Shown one piece after another: positions 24,660-35,086 of a stretch of DNA of 64,000 bases. The notes under the pieces are model-generated. The model did not search any database. It worked only from the letters and a program-made list of their open reading frames with translations, and had not been told where the DNA came from. This DNA comes from Artemia franciscana (lineage: Eukaryota; Arthropoda; Branchiopoda; Anostraca; Artemiidae). Position 1 is the first letter of the stretch. Each line of letters begins with the position of its first letter. The position numbers and the translations under genes are program-made. The DNA lies in assembly GCF_032884065.1 (NCBI RefSeq), contig NC_088864.1, forward strand, positions 24,505,486 through 24,569,485, written 5' to 3'.

Positions 24660-25521
24660 GGTCAAAATGCAGAATGAATGAATGAACTTTATTATCCGTA
24701 AAAGTATAAAAAAACACAAAGTACGGAGTATTATAAATAAACAAAAACAAAAACGATAAACAGCAAGAAAAAAAAATTCAAATTAACAAAAGACAACATG
24801 GACTAATTAACCAGTATCAATATGGAAAAAAGGCTGCAGATGATCGTAAACGTGAATAGAGTAGATAGTCTTTTTACATAAATCATCACTGGAAGACAAA
24901 ATCCAAGAAGCCATATCTATTAAACCAAATTGAGCAATTATTTTTCTGTCTTGGTGCCATCTAGGAAGCCGAAGGAGGAATTTGCAATATCTGAAATAAG
25001 CTGCACGTAGAGTATGGCGATTTTTCTTGCGAAACAGATGAGCCATGCCTGATAAAAACAAAAGCACAGGGGCGCAATAAGGGTTATAAATCATGCACAA
25101 ACCGTTGCGGTTGTAACGGCTTTTGTTTGGGGATATTTTTCCATAAACGACGCCTAGGTTTTTCACGGCTTGATTCACTAGGGATGAAAAGGTAGTGGAA
25201 AGTGTTGGACCAAAACACAGACCAAATCAACTAACTAAAGAAGAACATGGCAGAATTGCAGTCCCAGCAACGGATGAAGCGACCGCATAAGGGCTATTAA
25301 AACAAATAAACTCGCATTTAGACGCATTAACTGACAATCCAATCTCAGATAGTTCCTTGGTTAAGATAGTAAAATTGGAAAGCAATCCACGGCGAGTCCG
25401 GGCAACAAGAGGAACGTCGTCTACATATGCAACAGAAGACAAACCAATATTACCGTAAGAAACAGAACTTTTAAGGGGACGCAGGCACAATGCAAGCACA
25501 CACTTAAATATACTAGAAGAC
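24660..25521 (-). mobile_element. 5'-truncated LINE, minus orientation, reverse transcriptase to 3' end
   Basis: The minus frame 25499-25227 carries SSVAYVDDVPLVARTRRG, the reverse transcriptase active-site block (Y-x-D-D), and GLSVNASKCEFICFN. The frame 25178-24807 continues with YNPYCAPVLLFLSGMAHLFRKKN and RYCKFLLRLPRW, a typical C-terminal region. The 3' end is an (ATTC)n tail read on the minus strand (24671-24683). A 9-bp match CCATACGGC at 24650-24658 and 25521-25529 may be the target duplication, though 13 bp separate the left copy from the tail. The LINE sits inside the hAT-like element and is younger than it. Confidence 0.8.
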
Positions 25522-25634
25522 CATACGGCAGAAGTTGCATCCTATCTATTTATAGCAGCAGTTTTCACAGCATGAAGTGGCAAAAACCATGAGACTAAGT
25601 CGAAAATCTTCTGAGAAAAAAGGAATAAAACAAG

Positions 25635-26065
25635 AGCCAAGAGATCATATGGCACTTGTGACGAGGTCGGAAGAGCCAAGAGCTCATATGGCATGAGCTC
25701 TAGCAAAAATTATAAGAATCAATAGATTAATTTAAAAGAAAAATCAGAGGCTTAATGCCGGTCGGCATTTAAAATAGGAGCTCTGAGACACAAGGTCCTT
25801 TTAAATATAAAAATTCATTAAGATCCGATCACCCACTCGCAAATTAAAAATACATCATTTTTCTAATTTTTCCTCTCCCTTCAGCCCCCCTAGATGGTTG
25901 AATCAGCGAAACCAACTTTATCAAGTCAATTTGTGCAGATTCCTGACACGCCTACCAATTTTCATTGTCCTAGCACGTCCAGAAGTACTGAACTCGCCGA
26001 AGCAATGGACTCCCCTAACTACCCCAAAGAGAGTGGATCCAGCCCGGTTCCATCAATCACGTATG
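25635..26065 (+). repeat. Shared module also present inverted in the intron-2 foldback
   Basis: This segment runs from 'caagagccaagag' through 'cacttgtgacgagg', 'gagctctgagacacaaggtcct', 'gacacgcctaccaattt' and 'aaagagagtggatcc'. It matches 56545-56985 in reverse orientation over its whole length at roughly 80-85% by eye. It is a mobile or duplicated module common to two large composite structures. No conserved frame was found. Confidence 0.75.
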
Positions 26066-26940
26066 TACGACATTTACTTATTCTACCCACCAAGTTTCAC
26101 CCCGATCTCTCCACTCTAAGCGTTTTACAATATTTCCGGTTTCCCCTCCAACCATCCCCCAATGTCACCAGAACTGGTCGGGGTTTAAAATAAGAGATCT
26201 GAGACATGAGTTCCTTCTTAATATCAAATTCAGAAATACCTCACGAACGGTCACCCGCTCTTAAGTTAAAAACACCTCAATTTTTGTAATTTTTCTGAAT
26301 TAACACCCCCTCCAACTCCCCAAAAGAGAGCGAATCCATTTCGGTTATGTCAACCACGTATCTACGACTTGTGCTTATTCTTCCCACCAAGTTTCATCCT
26401 GATCAATCCACTCTAAGCGTTTTCCAAGATTTCCGATCCCCCCCCCCAATCCCCCCAATGACACTGGATCAGGTCGAGATTTAAAACATGAGATCTGATT
26501 TACGAGGTCCTACTAGATATACCTTATTTTTTCTAATTCTTCAGAATTAACCCTCACCCCAACTCCCCAAAGGAGAGTGAATTCGTTCTGTTTATGTCAA
26601 TCACGTATCTAGGACTTGTGCTTATTTTTCCCACTAAGTTTCATCCCGATCCCTCCACTCTAAGCATTTTCCAAGATTTTAGGTTTCCCCCTCCAATGTC
26701 ACCTGATCCGGTCATAATTTAAAATAAGAGCTCTGAGACATGATATCCTTCTAAGTATCAAATTCAATTAAGATCCGATCTAATTTTTCCAAATTAACCG
26801 TCCTCCTACGCCCCCTCCCCAAATGGTTGAATCGGGGAAACAACTATTTCAAATTTAATCTGGTCTGGTCCCTGATACGCCTGCCAAATTTCATCGTCCT
26901 AGCTCGTCTGGAAGTGCCTAAACTAGCGAGACCGGGACTG
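25780..26940. repeat. Degenerate tandem array, units of roughly 240-420 bp
   Basis: 'agagctctgagaca' or variants recur near 25771, 26196, 26488 and 26726. 'accaagtttca' with 'ccactctaagcgtttt' recurs near 26090, 26388 and 26635. Unit length varies through deletions. The array ends at 'gacagaccgacagaccgac' near 26940. Confidence 0.65.
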
Positions 26941-27129
26941 ACAGACCGACAGACCGACAAAATTTGCAATCACTGTATGTCACTTGGTAAATACCAAGTG
27001 TCATACAAAGTAATTTTTCTCTGGGGATGGAATATTATGTTGAAGGTTGGCTTCAGTATGACTTATTTTGGAAAAAGGGTTATTTCCAGGCTTTGGGCAA
27101 GCCAAGGGTGGAAGTAGTTATAGGCCCTA

Positions 27130-27935
27130 CTAAACTGAAGGAAAAATCGACTTTCTTAATACTTGAAACCCCCTCCCCCTCGCCCTGTTTTAGATAGGGC
27201 TTGTGATATCAGAGCTCGATATGAGCCCTGATCCTAGTCATCTTTGGTCTAGCTTTCATTTGGATCCATTGCTCCATTCGAAAGTTATACTAAATTAAAC
27301 TAAAAGCTTGACTTTTTTCTGCACTTAAATCCCATTTCCCCTCCTTCTATTAGAGCTAGGGTTTTCATCTCAAAACATGATGCCTGTCACGGTCTTAGGC
27401 GTCTTTGGTTCAATCTTCACTGAGATCCATCAATCTCTCGCAAGTTACACTGAATTAAATGTAAAATTTAATTCAGCACTTTTTTTAGCACTTAAATCCC
27501 CTCCCCCTAATTAATATAGGGTCTTCATCTTCAAACATTATGTGTCTTATGGTTTTGGCATCTTTGGCTTGACTTTCATTGAGATCCATTACTTCATTCG
27601 CAAGTTAAACTGAGTCAAACAAAAAACTTAACTTTTTAAGCCCTTAAAGCCCCCTCCCCCTTGCCCTAATTAGGCTTGGGTCTCCATCCCAGAACTTAAA
27701 GCATATAATACTCTTAGGCATCTTTATTCAACTTTCATCGAAATTCATCTCTCCATTTGTAAGTTACAGTGAATTAAATGAAAAACTCAATTTTTTTTTA
27801 GCATTTAAAGCCCCATCGCCCTAATTAAGTTCAGTTTTAATCCAAATAGTTCAATTTTAATACAAATCTGACTGCCGGTTCTCCCGCTATACTCGATTGC
27901 ACAGACGGGCGGACAGACAGACAGATCTCAAAAAC
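27130..27935. repeat. Inverted-repeat left arm: ~165-bp tandem units
   Basis: Four-plus units, each with 'cttaaa.cccc(c)tccccc', 'catctttggtt.gactttcattgagatccat' and 'attcgcaagtta'. The arm ends at 'cagacgggcggacagacagacagatct'. It pairs with the inverted units at 28045-28640. Confidence 0.75.
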
Positions 27936-28044
27936 CTATATGGATGAATATTTTCCACTATCCAAATAGGTGATGATGCCTGGATGATGATATGCTATTG
28001 TGTTCCTTTTTTTGGATCCAATGAGCCAACATGGCTACCTAAGA

Positions 28045-28640
28045 TGTTGCAAAATCCGTCCGTCTGTCTGTCTGTGTGTCCGTCCGTCTGTTTAATCACG
28101 TATAGGGGTAGAACCGCTGGTTGGATTTGAATGAAAATTTTGATGGCCAGATTTGGTGCCAAGGATCATGAGACACATCAAGTTGAAAGATAAAGACCCT
28201 AGCTAAAATAAAACAGGGGGGAGGGCTTTACCTGCTAAAAATAGTTTTTCGTTTAATTCAGAGTAACTTGCAACTGGAGTGATTGATCTGAATGAAAATT
28301 GAACCAGAGAGCCCTAAGACCATGACACATCAAGTTTTGAGATAAAGACACTAGCTCAAATTTAACAAGGAGGAGTGGGTTTTAATTCCTGAAAAATTTC
28401 AGTTTTCTGTTTAATTTAGTATAACTAGCAAATGGAGTAACGGATCCGAATGAAAACTACACCAAAGATGCCTAAGATCAGGGCTCATATCAAGTTTTGG
28501 TATCACAAACCCTATCTCAAATAGGGTGAGGGGGAGAGGGTGTCAAGTCTTAAGAAAGTTGAGTTTTCCTTTAATTTAGTAGGGCCTATAACTTATGAAT
28601 GGAGTGACAAATCTGAAGTCAGATTCGTCTGAATACCTGA
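28045..28640. repeat. Inverted-repeat right arm: ~165-bp units in opposite orientation
   Basis: The arm begins 'ccgtccgtctgtctgtctg' and has three units with 'gatgcctaaga', 'acacatcaagtt' and 'taactagcaaatggagt'. These are reverse complements of the left-arm units at 27130-27935. The spacer between the arms is about 110 bp. Confidence 0.75.
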
Positions 28641-29044
28641 ATCTGCTGGAACGAGTTTGACAAAATACCACTGCATTGGATCCAGCTAGAATTGCCTAGA
28701 CTTGTTTATTGCAAACAACATTTAGATGGACAAAGATTCATAGCTTCAGTAGTTTTACCAATAATATGGTCCTGAAGATGATGAAATGGTAGAAATCTGG
28801 TTCAGTTGACGAGATGACAAAACTTGAACATTAATGTCAGAAATATAAGCCCAAATGGAGTACAGTATGCAACATTTAGCACAAAACAAGGGATTTTAGC
28901 TCACTGTCGACCAGTGAATTGTGAAATAATTTATGTTTTCTTTGTTATATAACTTTTAAACAAAAATTAAACTAAGTGCTAATCCTATTATAATTTCTTT
29001 TTCGTTAAATACAAATACCTTATTTCATATCCAAAAATAAGGCA

Positions 29045-29196
29045 TGGAGCTATATCTGAGTTTACTCTAAATCTAAAGGGTGATGTTTTCTTGTACATTG
29101 CCAAAGCGCACACACACACAAAAGCTGTATCTGAGTTTGCTCTAAATCTAAAGGTGAGGTTTCTTGTTCATTGCCAAAGCGCACACACACACAATT
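29045..29196. repeat. 75-bp tandem duplication
   Basis: 'agctatatctgagtttactctaaatctaaa...gcgcacacacacaca' occurs twice in tandem with small differences, each copy ending in a short (CA)n run. Confidence 0.85.
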
Positions 29197-29559
29197 TTCG
29201 TGTCAAAGGTAAAGTATTTGAAAAACAAGTACATTAAAAGTATCTTAAGTAATAAGTATTTTGTAATCTTACTTAAGTATCAAGTAATAAGTACACCCTA
29301 GAGTTTTTACTTAAGTACAAGTACAAGTAATGGAAAATTTTACTTAAGTAGTACTTCAAGTAAAAGTACTTCAAGTAAATGACAGCACTGCTACTTACTA
29401 TTCATTACCATGAACTGTTTAATGAAATAGACATTTAATTCAGCCTGTAGAATAGTTTAAGTGAAGGTCCTATTCTTGTATAGTGTACTAGACAATTGCA
29501 TAAGTGTTTAGCGCTACGTAGGAGAACAGTATTGTTGCGATTAAGGTAGGAAGCGATTT

Positions 29560-30650
29560 CAGTTGCTTGTTTGGTGTTGGATCAGGAGTTTAAATGAATT
29601 ATTTTGATGAAATGTTTCATAAGGAATACGACAAAGGCTATAGGAGAGTATGAAATCCAACGGGAATTTAATTCCTAAGCTTGTATAGTGTGCCAGACAG
29701 CTAAATTTAAGCGTTTGATAGATTTAACCTAGGAGAACAATGTTACTGCGATAAAGTATGAAGCGATGTCAGCAGTTCGTTTGGTGTTGAAACTTGATTC
29801 AGGAGTGTATATGAATTGTATGAATATGAAATGTATATATTATATGAAATGAATTATATGAAAGTTTGTATGAATTTTATTTTGATAAACTTTGTCCTAA
29901 GGAAACATGGCAAAGGCTATGGGAGAGCATGGAATTAAGCGGGAAGGTAACTTTTAAACTTAGGTTATTCAGGTGATTTAAGTATCGTGGATAAAACTGT
30001 TGGTGAAATTAACGAGTTTATTGAGATTTTGAAAGTGCAGGGTATAAGACTAGGTTTTAAATTAATGTTAAGAAGTTTAAGTCATTTAGACTAGGTATAT
30101 AAAAGGTGAAGAGCCGATGTTGGAGAACAAGAAGGTCAATCAATTGGATAGCCTCACTTATATGGGTAATACTTTAGTAAGAATTTTGAATGTACTGAAC
30201 CCATAAAAAGTAAAATAGCCAAGGCCAAGGGTGTTTGTCACAGTTGAAAAATGCCTGGAAGAATAGGACATTAGTTCTCTCACCAACATTAGAATATTAA
30301 AAGCTGTGGCTATGACATTAGTCAAGTATGGTTCTAAAAACTTGGGTGCTTCGAAAGGCAGACAACAGTTTGTCAAGTGTTTTTTAGTGGAATTTTCTAA
30401 TGATAGTTTTTGTTACCCGTTTGACCGACTATATCTCAAACAACAAGCTCTGCAGAATTTGAGCAGGGATCAAACGAATAGCTGGTCATCGCCGAACGGG
30501 GTTGGAAGATTTTCAGAGAGAAGTATTTAAAGAAAATCTAAACTACATGAAATGATATAAAAAGTGGAGGTTTGAATAGATTAGGACGGAGGAGGAGAGT
30601 GTGCAGCTGTGTTGACCTCAGGCCTGTGATCTAGTGATTTATTTTTAAGG
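29560..30650 (+). mobile_element. LINE fragment, reverse transcriptase to C-terminal region
   Basis: Recognisable pieces on the plus strand include 'aaagtgcagggtataagactaggttttaaattaatgttaagaag' (VQG-RLG-K-NVKK), 'aagaaggtcaatcaattggatag' (KKVNQLDS) and the GSKNLG..R segment near 30330. Near 30600 is 'tgtgcagctgtgttgacctcaggc', the family's C-terminal end. All frames are broken. The family is the same as at 14950 and 61840. Confidence 0.65.
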
Positions 30651-30659
30651 CCGGACGCT

Positions 30660-31185
30660 CCTCCAAAAATTATACTGCCTGTTAGTTCTTTTTCAATCGC
30701 GGCATATCACACAAATACTCAAGGTTACCAGATTCCACTGCCATCATTAAACTCAAGAGGTTTCTCACTGAAAATTACGACTAATGTATATTCATTCTTC
30801 GTAATTCGACAAGTAAATAGGAATATTTATTTGGAAAAGAACTATTATTCGAGGAGAAAATTAGAGAAATTATTATTCGAGATTTTTTTTGGAGGAGGGG
30901 GGTTCAGCTCTTACGAAAGAAATACCAGGAAAACACAGGAAAATTAAACATTTCGCTTACAAATTAAGCATTATACAAATTTAAGGTGGGTGAATCCCTC
31001 GCCTGCGTGTGTGCCTGTGGTCTTGTCATCATTATTTGCCAGGAGACGCGGTATAAAATTGTGGAAATTACAAATAAAAAGTACATATTTTCGGGTTTTT
31101 ACTTCATGCAGACCTATTTAGAAAAATATAATTTAAATAATTGCTCGCAGCGAAGTGACAAATTTATTTCATTTTATCAAAAAGT
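30660..31185. other. Spacer without recognised feature
   Basis: AT-rich with a G-run near 30893. No motif was seen in the short open frame at 30986-31207. Confidence 0.35.
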
Positions 31186-31189
31186 TCGT

Positions 31190-32640
31190 GGTAACGAACT
31201 GTACTAAGGAGCGACCCGGCTCAATAGTAACCAAAACTCTAAAAAACGGATTTTTGATACCAATAGCTACATGAACAAAATCGCATTTTAATGCTGACTT
31301 TAAATATATGAGATACCTATCTAAAATTACGAGTCTAAGAAAAATTGCCTTATTTTAGAAAATAGAGGGAAACACCCGATAAAAGTAATAAAACCAAAAT
31401 TACACCCATCCGAATCAGCCTATCAGGGAACCCTACCGTGGAAGTGTTAAGCTTCTATCAGCAAAAATATGGATTTTTTTCCAGGGGTGATTATATCGAA
31501 CCAGTTGTCATAGAATGTTGCGAGCGGGCTCATTCCAACGGAAATGAAGTTATATACAAGTGAATTATATATAAAAAATGAAGTATATAGTACCCTTTTT
31601 AAGTGATCTAAAAAATTGGAGGGCACCTAGGCCTTCTCCCACGCTAATTATTTTCCCACAGTCACCCGATTAAAATTGTGAGATAGCCATTTTATTCAGC
31701 ATAGTCGAAAAACCTTATAACTGTGTCTTTGGGGACGACGTATTCCACCAGAATCCCCGTGGAAGGGGCTACAAGTTACAAACTTTGATCAGTGTTTATA
31801 TAGTAATGGTTATTGGGAAATGTACAGACGTTTTCAGGAGGATTTTTGGTTGGGGGGGGGGGTGAGAACAGGGGGTTATGTTGGGGGAACTTTCCATGGA
31901 GGAATTTATCATGGGGAAGAAAATTTCCATGAAGGGAGCGCAGGATTTTCTAGCCTTATTTCAAAATAGAACAATACAAAAATAAATATGAAACAGTTTT
32001 TTCAACTGAAAGTAAGGAGCAGCATTAAAATTTAACACTAACAGAATACAGAAGTTCGTTACGTAAGCTAACTCGTAAGTTACGTAGATCTTTTACTAGC
32101 AAAAACGTTCGCAAAATATTAAAAGTTCTAGTTCTAGTTGCCTTTTTAAGTAACCAAAACATTGGAGGGCAACTAAGCCTCCTCCCCTGCTCCTTTTTTC
32201 TCAAAGTGATTCTATCAAAATTATGAGAAAGCCATATAAATATGAAATTTCGTTTTAATTATTCATCTGTGGAGAGCCAAAATCAAAACATGCATTAGTT
32301 CAAAAACGTTCAGATATTAAATAAAAAAAAGACATGTTTTTAACTGAAAGCAAGGAGCAACATTAAAACTTAAAACGAATATAAATTAATTCGTATGTGA
32401 AAGGGGCTGCTCCCTCCTCAACGCCCCGCTCTTTACGCTAAAGTTTTACTCTTTCTCTCAATTCAACTTTTTAAAACAGTAAAAAACTTTAGCGTAAAAA
32501 GCGGGGCGTTGAGGAGGGAGCAGCCCCTTTCATATACGAAGTGATTTCTGATCGTTTAAATTTTAATGTCGCTCCTTACTTTCAGTTAAAAAAAAACTTG
32601 TTTTTTTTTATTTAGCTTATCCATACGGGTTCATTAAAAA
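31190..32640 (+). repeat. Hairpin-bearing interspersed repeat, copy 2
   Basis: Same orientation and order as copy 1 ('gagcgacccggctcaatagtaac' at 31209, 'ggagggcacctaggcc' near 31617). It ends in a palindrome (about 32340-32610) with stem 'gctctttacgctaaag' / 'ctttagcgtaaaaagcggggcg'. It ends about 100 bp from the stop codon of the transposase gene at 32746. Confidence 0.7.
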
Positions 32641-32745
32641 ATATTCTAAAGTTCGATTGTTGCTTGAGTATTTGTATATCTGAATTTGTATTCGGATAAG
32701 ACTGTAATGACACATGATAACTACCCATACCTAGCACAGTTGGAT

Positions 32746-34167
32746 TTATATAAACGGTTCTCGTATCTCCATACTTCTTGGCAACCTTCCGTCGACAATT
32801 TCTGGTAACAGTGCCTCAAAATAAAATTTTTGTAGATTTGGCAGCATTTTGTTAGACCAGAATTCACGTTCACGACCAATCTTTTCATAATATAATTCCT
32901 CTTCCCCTAAAAATATTACAAAGTATACAAAATCAATGTCACAACATTCCAATTGCATTTGAACTTGGTAATAGTAGTCATGTGTTCTTTTCAGCTTTAT
33001 TTCACTATTAACTTTCTTTTCTGGACATGTATTTTGTTTAAGCGCTATCCACTCTTCCAATGTAAGCCCTTTTGCTGTCAAAGGGCACTTCACCTCCAAA
33101 AGAGCCTTCTCACCCGAAGGAAAAATTGCTATCCCGTCCGGACTGGCCCCTAGAAACCCATATTCCTTGTGAATGAAAAGCCCAGCAGAGTTCACAATGC
33201 AACCCATTTTCTTTGCAAAAGCTGCAATAGCTACAGGCTCATACATCTGACCATGCTCCATTGCATTTGTTTGGCGGTTTCTGGGATACAGCAGCAGCCG
33301 AACTAATGAGCCCACAGTCTTCAACCGCCTTTTACAAACAGCACCAGCTACGGAAGCTGTAATTCTGTTTTTTCTGTATTCTATCCAGCTATTATCGATA
33401 GAATTTCTCTGAAGCCTAGTGGCTTTTTCGATACGAAGGATATCTGTTGCAGTACATTGGAGACGAGTCAAAAAATCTGTTTTTGCAATTTCGAGCGCAC
33501 TGCAATCAAGATCCGGAGCAGTTGCGTTCGAGCCGTAGTTTTTGTCTGCTCCGGTTAGCTCCCTGATTTCTTTTGAAGGGAGTTTTGTAGAAGCAATAGT
33601 GAAAAGGCGCTTTTTAGCAGACAGTTTTTTACGTCGAGCAGTAGTCATGGCCCGCTGTTGTGCAAGTTTTTTCAACTGCCTACTTGGTGTAGATCCTACA
33701 GTTCTTCGAAATTTTTCAAGGCGAGCTGAGTGACCTTTCGTAAATCGGATTCCTGCTGCTTTAACACGGGTAGTATATCGCGCACTTTGGCTAACCATGA
33801 TGTTTTTGCCACCTATAAGCCTTGCAACTATGCTCATAAAATATTCTGCCAGGTTGCTCGTGTGGTTTCCTATCAGTAGACGAGCCCTTCTGGTCAGCGT
33901 ATCAAAGGCTGAATACACATGGCTGAGAAAGATGTTGCTAGGGGTGTCTTCAGGATTGACCTGTAGAACTTTCCCGGAGAACGAGCAGCGTGTAGGACAA
34001 AATCTATGGTCGCCACGGAAAAAATGTAGAGGAATTGCCTTCAGCGCACTGATGAGAACCTTCACGCTTTCCTTCTCTGTGGTGGCAAATACAATTGCAT
34101 TTCTGGCAAAATCACACATTTTCTTTATTATTGCAGCACTAAAATCTTCTGCATTCGGCATTTTCAT
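32746..34167 (-). CDS. Mutator-like/YqaJ transposase gene, C-terminal part with YqaJ nuclease domain
   Basis: This 473-residue minus frame forms the second half of the transposase. Around residues 105-113 is NLAEYFMSI, typical of the end of the animal Mutator-like domain. Residues 261-272 read W-x2-Y-R-K-N-R-I-T-A-S, the start of a YqaJ-type exonuclease domain. Its catalytic features follow: E304 and E310, P-D-G at 343-345, E-V-K at 358-360 and QVQMQL at 401-406. All metal-binding positions expected of YqaJ are present. The Met at 34167 is not a true start, because the frame continues the domain of the ORF upstream, separated by one frameshift at about 34140-34180. Proteins joining these two domains are widespread in arthropod genomes as transposon-derived genes. 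Confidence 0.85.
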   Translation of the reverse strand: MKMPNAEDFSAAIIKKMCDFARNAIVFATTEKESVKVLISALKAIPLHFFRGDHRFCPTRCSFSGKVLQVNPEDTPSNIFLSHVYSAFDTLTRRARLLIGNHTSNLAEYFMSIVARLIGGKNIMVSQSARYTTRVKAAGIRFTKGHSARLEKFRRTVGSTPSRQLKKLAQQRAMTTARRKKLSAKKRLFTIASTKLPSKEIRELTGADKNYGSNATAPDLDCSALEIAKTDFLTRLQCTATDILRIEKATRLQRNSIDNSWIEYRKNRITASVAGAVCKRRLKTVGSLVRLLLYPRNRQTNAMEHGQMYEPVAIAAFAKKMGCIVNSAGLFIHKEYGFLGASPDGIAIFPSGEKALLEVKCPLTAKGLTLEEWIALKQNTCPEKKVNSEIKLKRTHDYYYQVQMQLECCDIDFVYFVIFLGEEELYYEKIGREREFWSNKMLPNLQKFYFEALLPEIVDGRLPRSMEIREPFI

Positions 34168-35086
34168 GCTGCTTCATATATAGTCTGTTTTTCAAGCATT
34201 TGCACGCATGATTAGCACACTCAATTTTTTCTACATTTCTGCCATATGGTACCCTTGCTATAATCTCAGAATGGGTACTTGAATCGCCGTCGGCAACAAA
34301 TCGAGTATATCTTAGATTGTGCATGGATGTTGCTATTCGGAATGCGTCAACTAATATATCCGACTCCATACCTGTACTGGGCCCCTGCCAGTTCATAAAA
34401 CATGTATGTTCAGGAACAGATCTATTTACTTGATGCCTGTATTTCACGCAAGTACAGCAATATTTGTTCCTAATTCCTAGATTTAAGAGTTTCTTCGAAT
34501 AGAAACCTAGCACCACTCCACAGCCTGAGAGTGCACGATATCTATTCCCATAACTTCGTGTACACCAGCTTCCATCAACTATAACACATGTCTCTACAGC
34601 TCCATTTGGGTGAATTTTCTCACCTGCTTCCAGTTCCATCCTTCGCTCGGTTTTCCCATTTTCGATAAAATAGTCACAGAGAACTTTTTCCAATTCTACG
34701 CAAATTTCTTTCTCAAATTTCGTAAAGACTTTTTGAGACGGGGTATTTATTCCAATGGTAGAGAAAAGTTCTTGAACCTGGGCGTGAGTCATTCCACCAT
34801 TTATTGCACCAACCACTACCTCTTTGTTGACACTTGCTGTTCCTGTTTCTGTTTTGTGTTTCTTTCTGATAGTATTCACACTATCAAAATCAGTCCTTTT
34901 CCGTTTTTTGACTACGGTTTTCGTTGAGTCTTTTTTTTTTTAAGCCTTCTAGGAGCAAGGGGTTTTTCTGTGTGAATTGTGGCTTCCTCATGACATGATT
35001 TGCATTTGAAGATGAGTCGTGAGCGCAATCCAGCTCTATGTTCTTTAGAAAACATCATATTTGAAACCAAATTGATGTCTTGGCAC
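34139..35086 (-). pseudogene. Mutator-like/YqaJ transposase gene, exon 2 N-terminal part (frame disrupted)
   Basis: Exon 2 starts at 35086 after a TTTACAG acceptor and opens with CQDINLVSNMMFSKEHRAG and FKCKSCHEE, a zinc-binding-like segment. An 11-base adenine run (34931-34941, minus-strand sense) throws the frame. With one more A the frame would stay open into the next segment. The frame 34879-34139 then shows the Mutator-like domain: VDGSW near residue 101, CCTC at 141-144, VADGDSS at 195-201 and ECANHACKC at 220-228. It ends at a stop at 34139, where the reading continues in another frame in the C-terminal part. Two single-step frame breaks suggest either decay or homopolymer-type sequence errors. 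Confidence 0.75.

Larger units (their letters stand above)
23006..29398. mobile_element. 6.38-kb transposase-less element with hAT-like ends and 8-bp target duplication
   Basis: CTACTTAC stands at 23006-23013 and again at 29391-29398, directly outside terminal inverted repeats that begin CAGTGCTG (23014) and end CAGCACTG (29390). An 8-bp duplication and CAGTG-type ends are the hallmark of hAT transposons. Subterminal regions on both sides (23040-23190, 29230-29375) are packed with the palindrome ACTTAAGT. Inside are a TA tract, a ~275-bp tandem array, a LINE insertion, a degenerate array and a pair of inverted ~165-bp arrays. No transposase-like frame is present, so movement would need a helper hAT element elsewhere. 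Confidence 0.85.

Noticed and set aside
30986..31207. 73-aa frame beginning MGESLACVCACG
   Set aside because: It runs into the interspersed repeat at 31190 and has no family motif.
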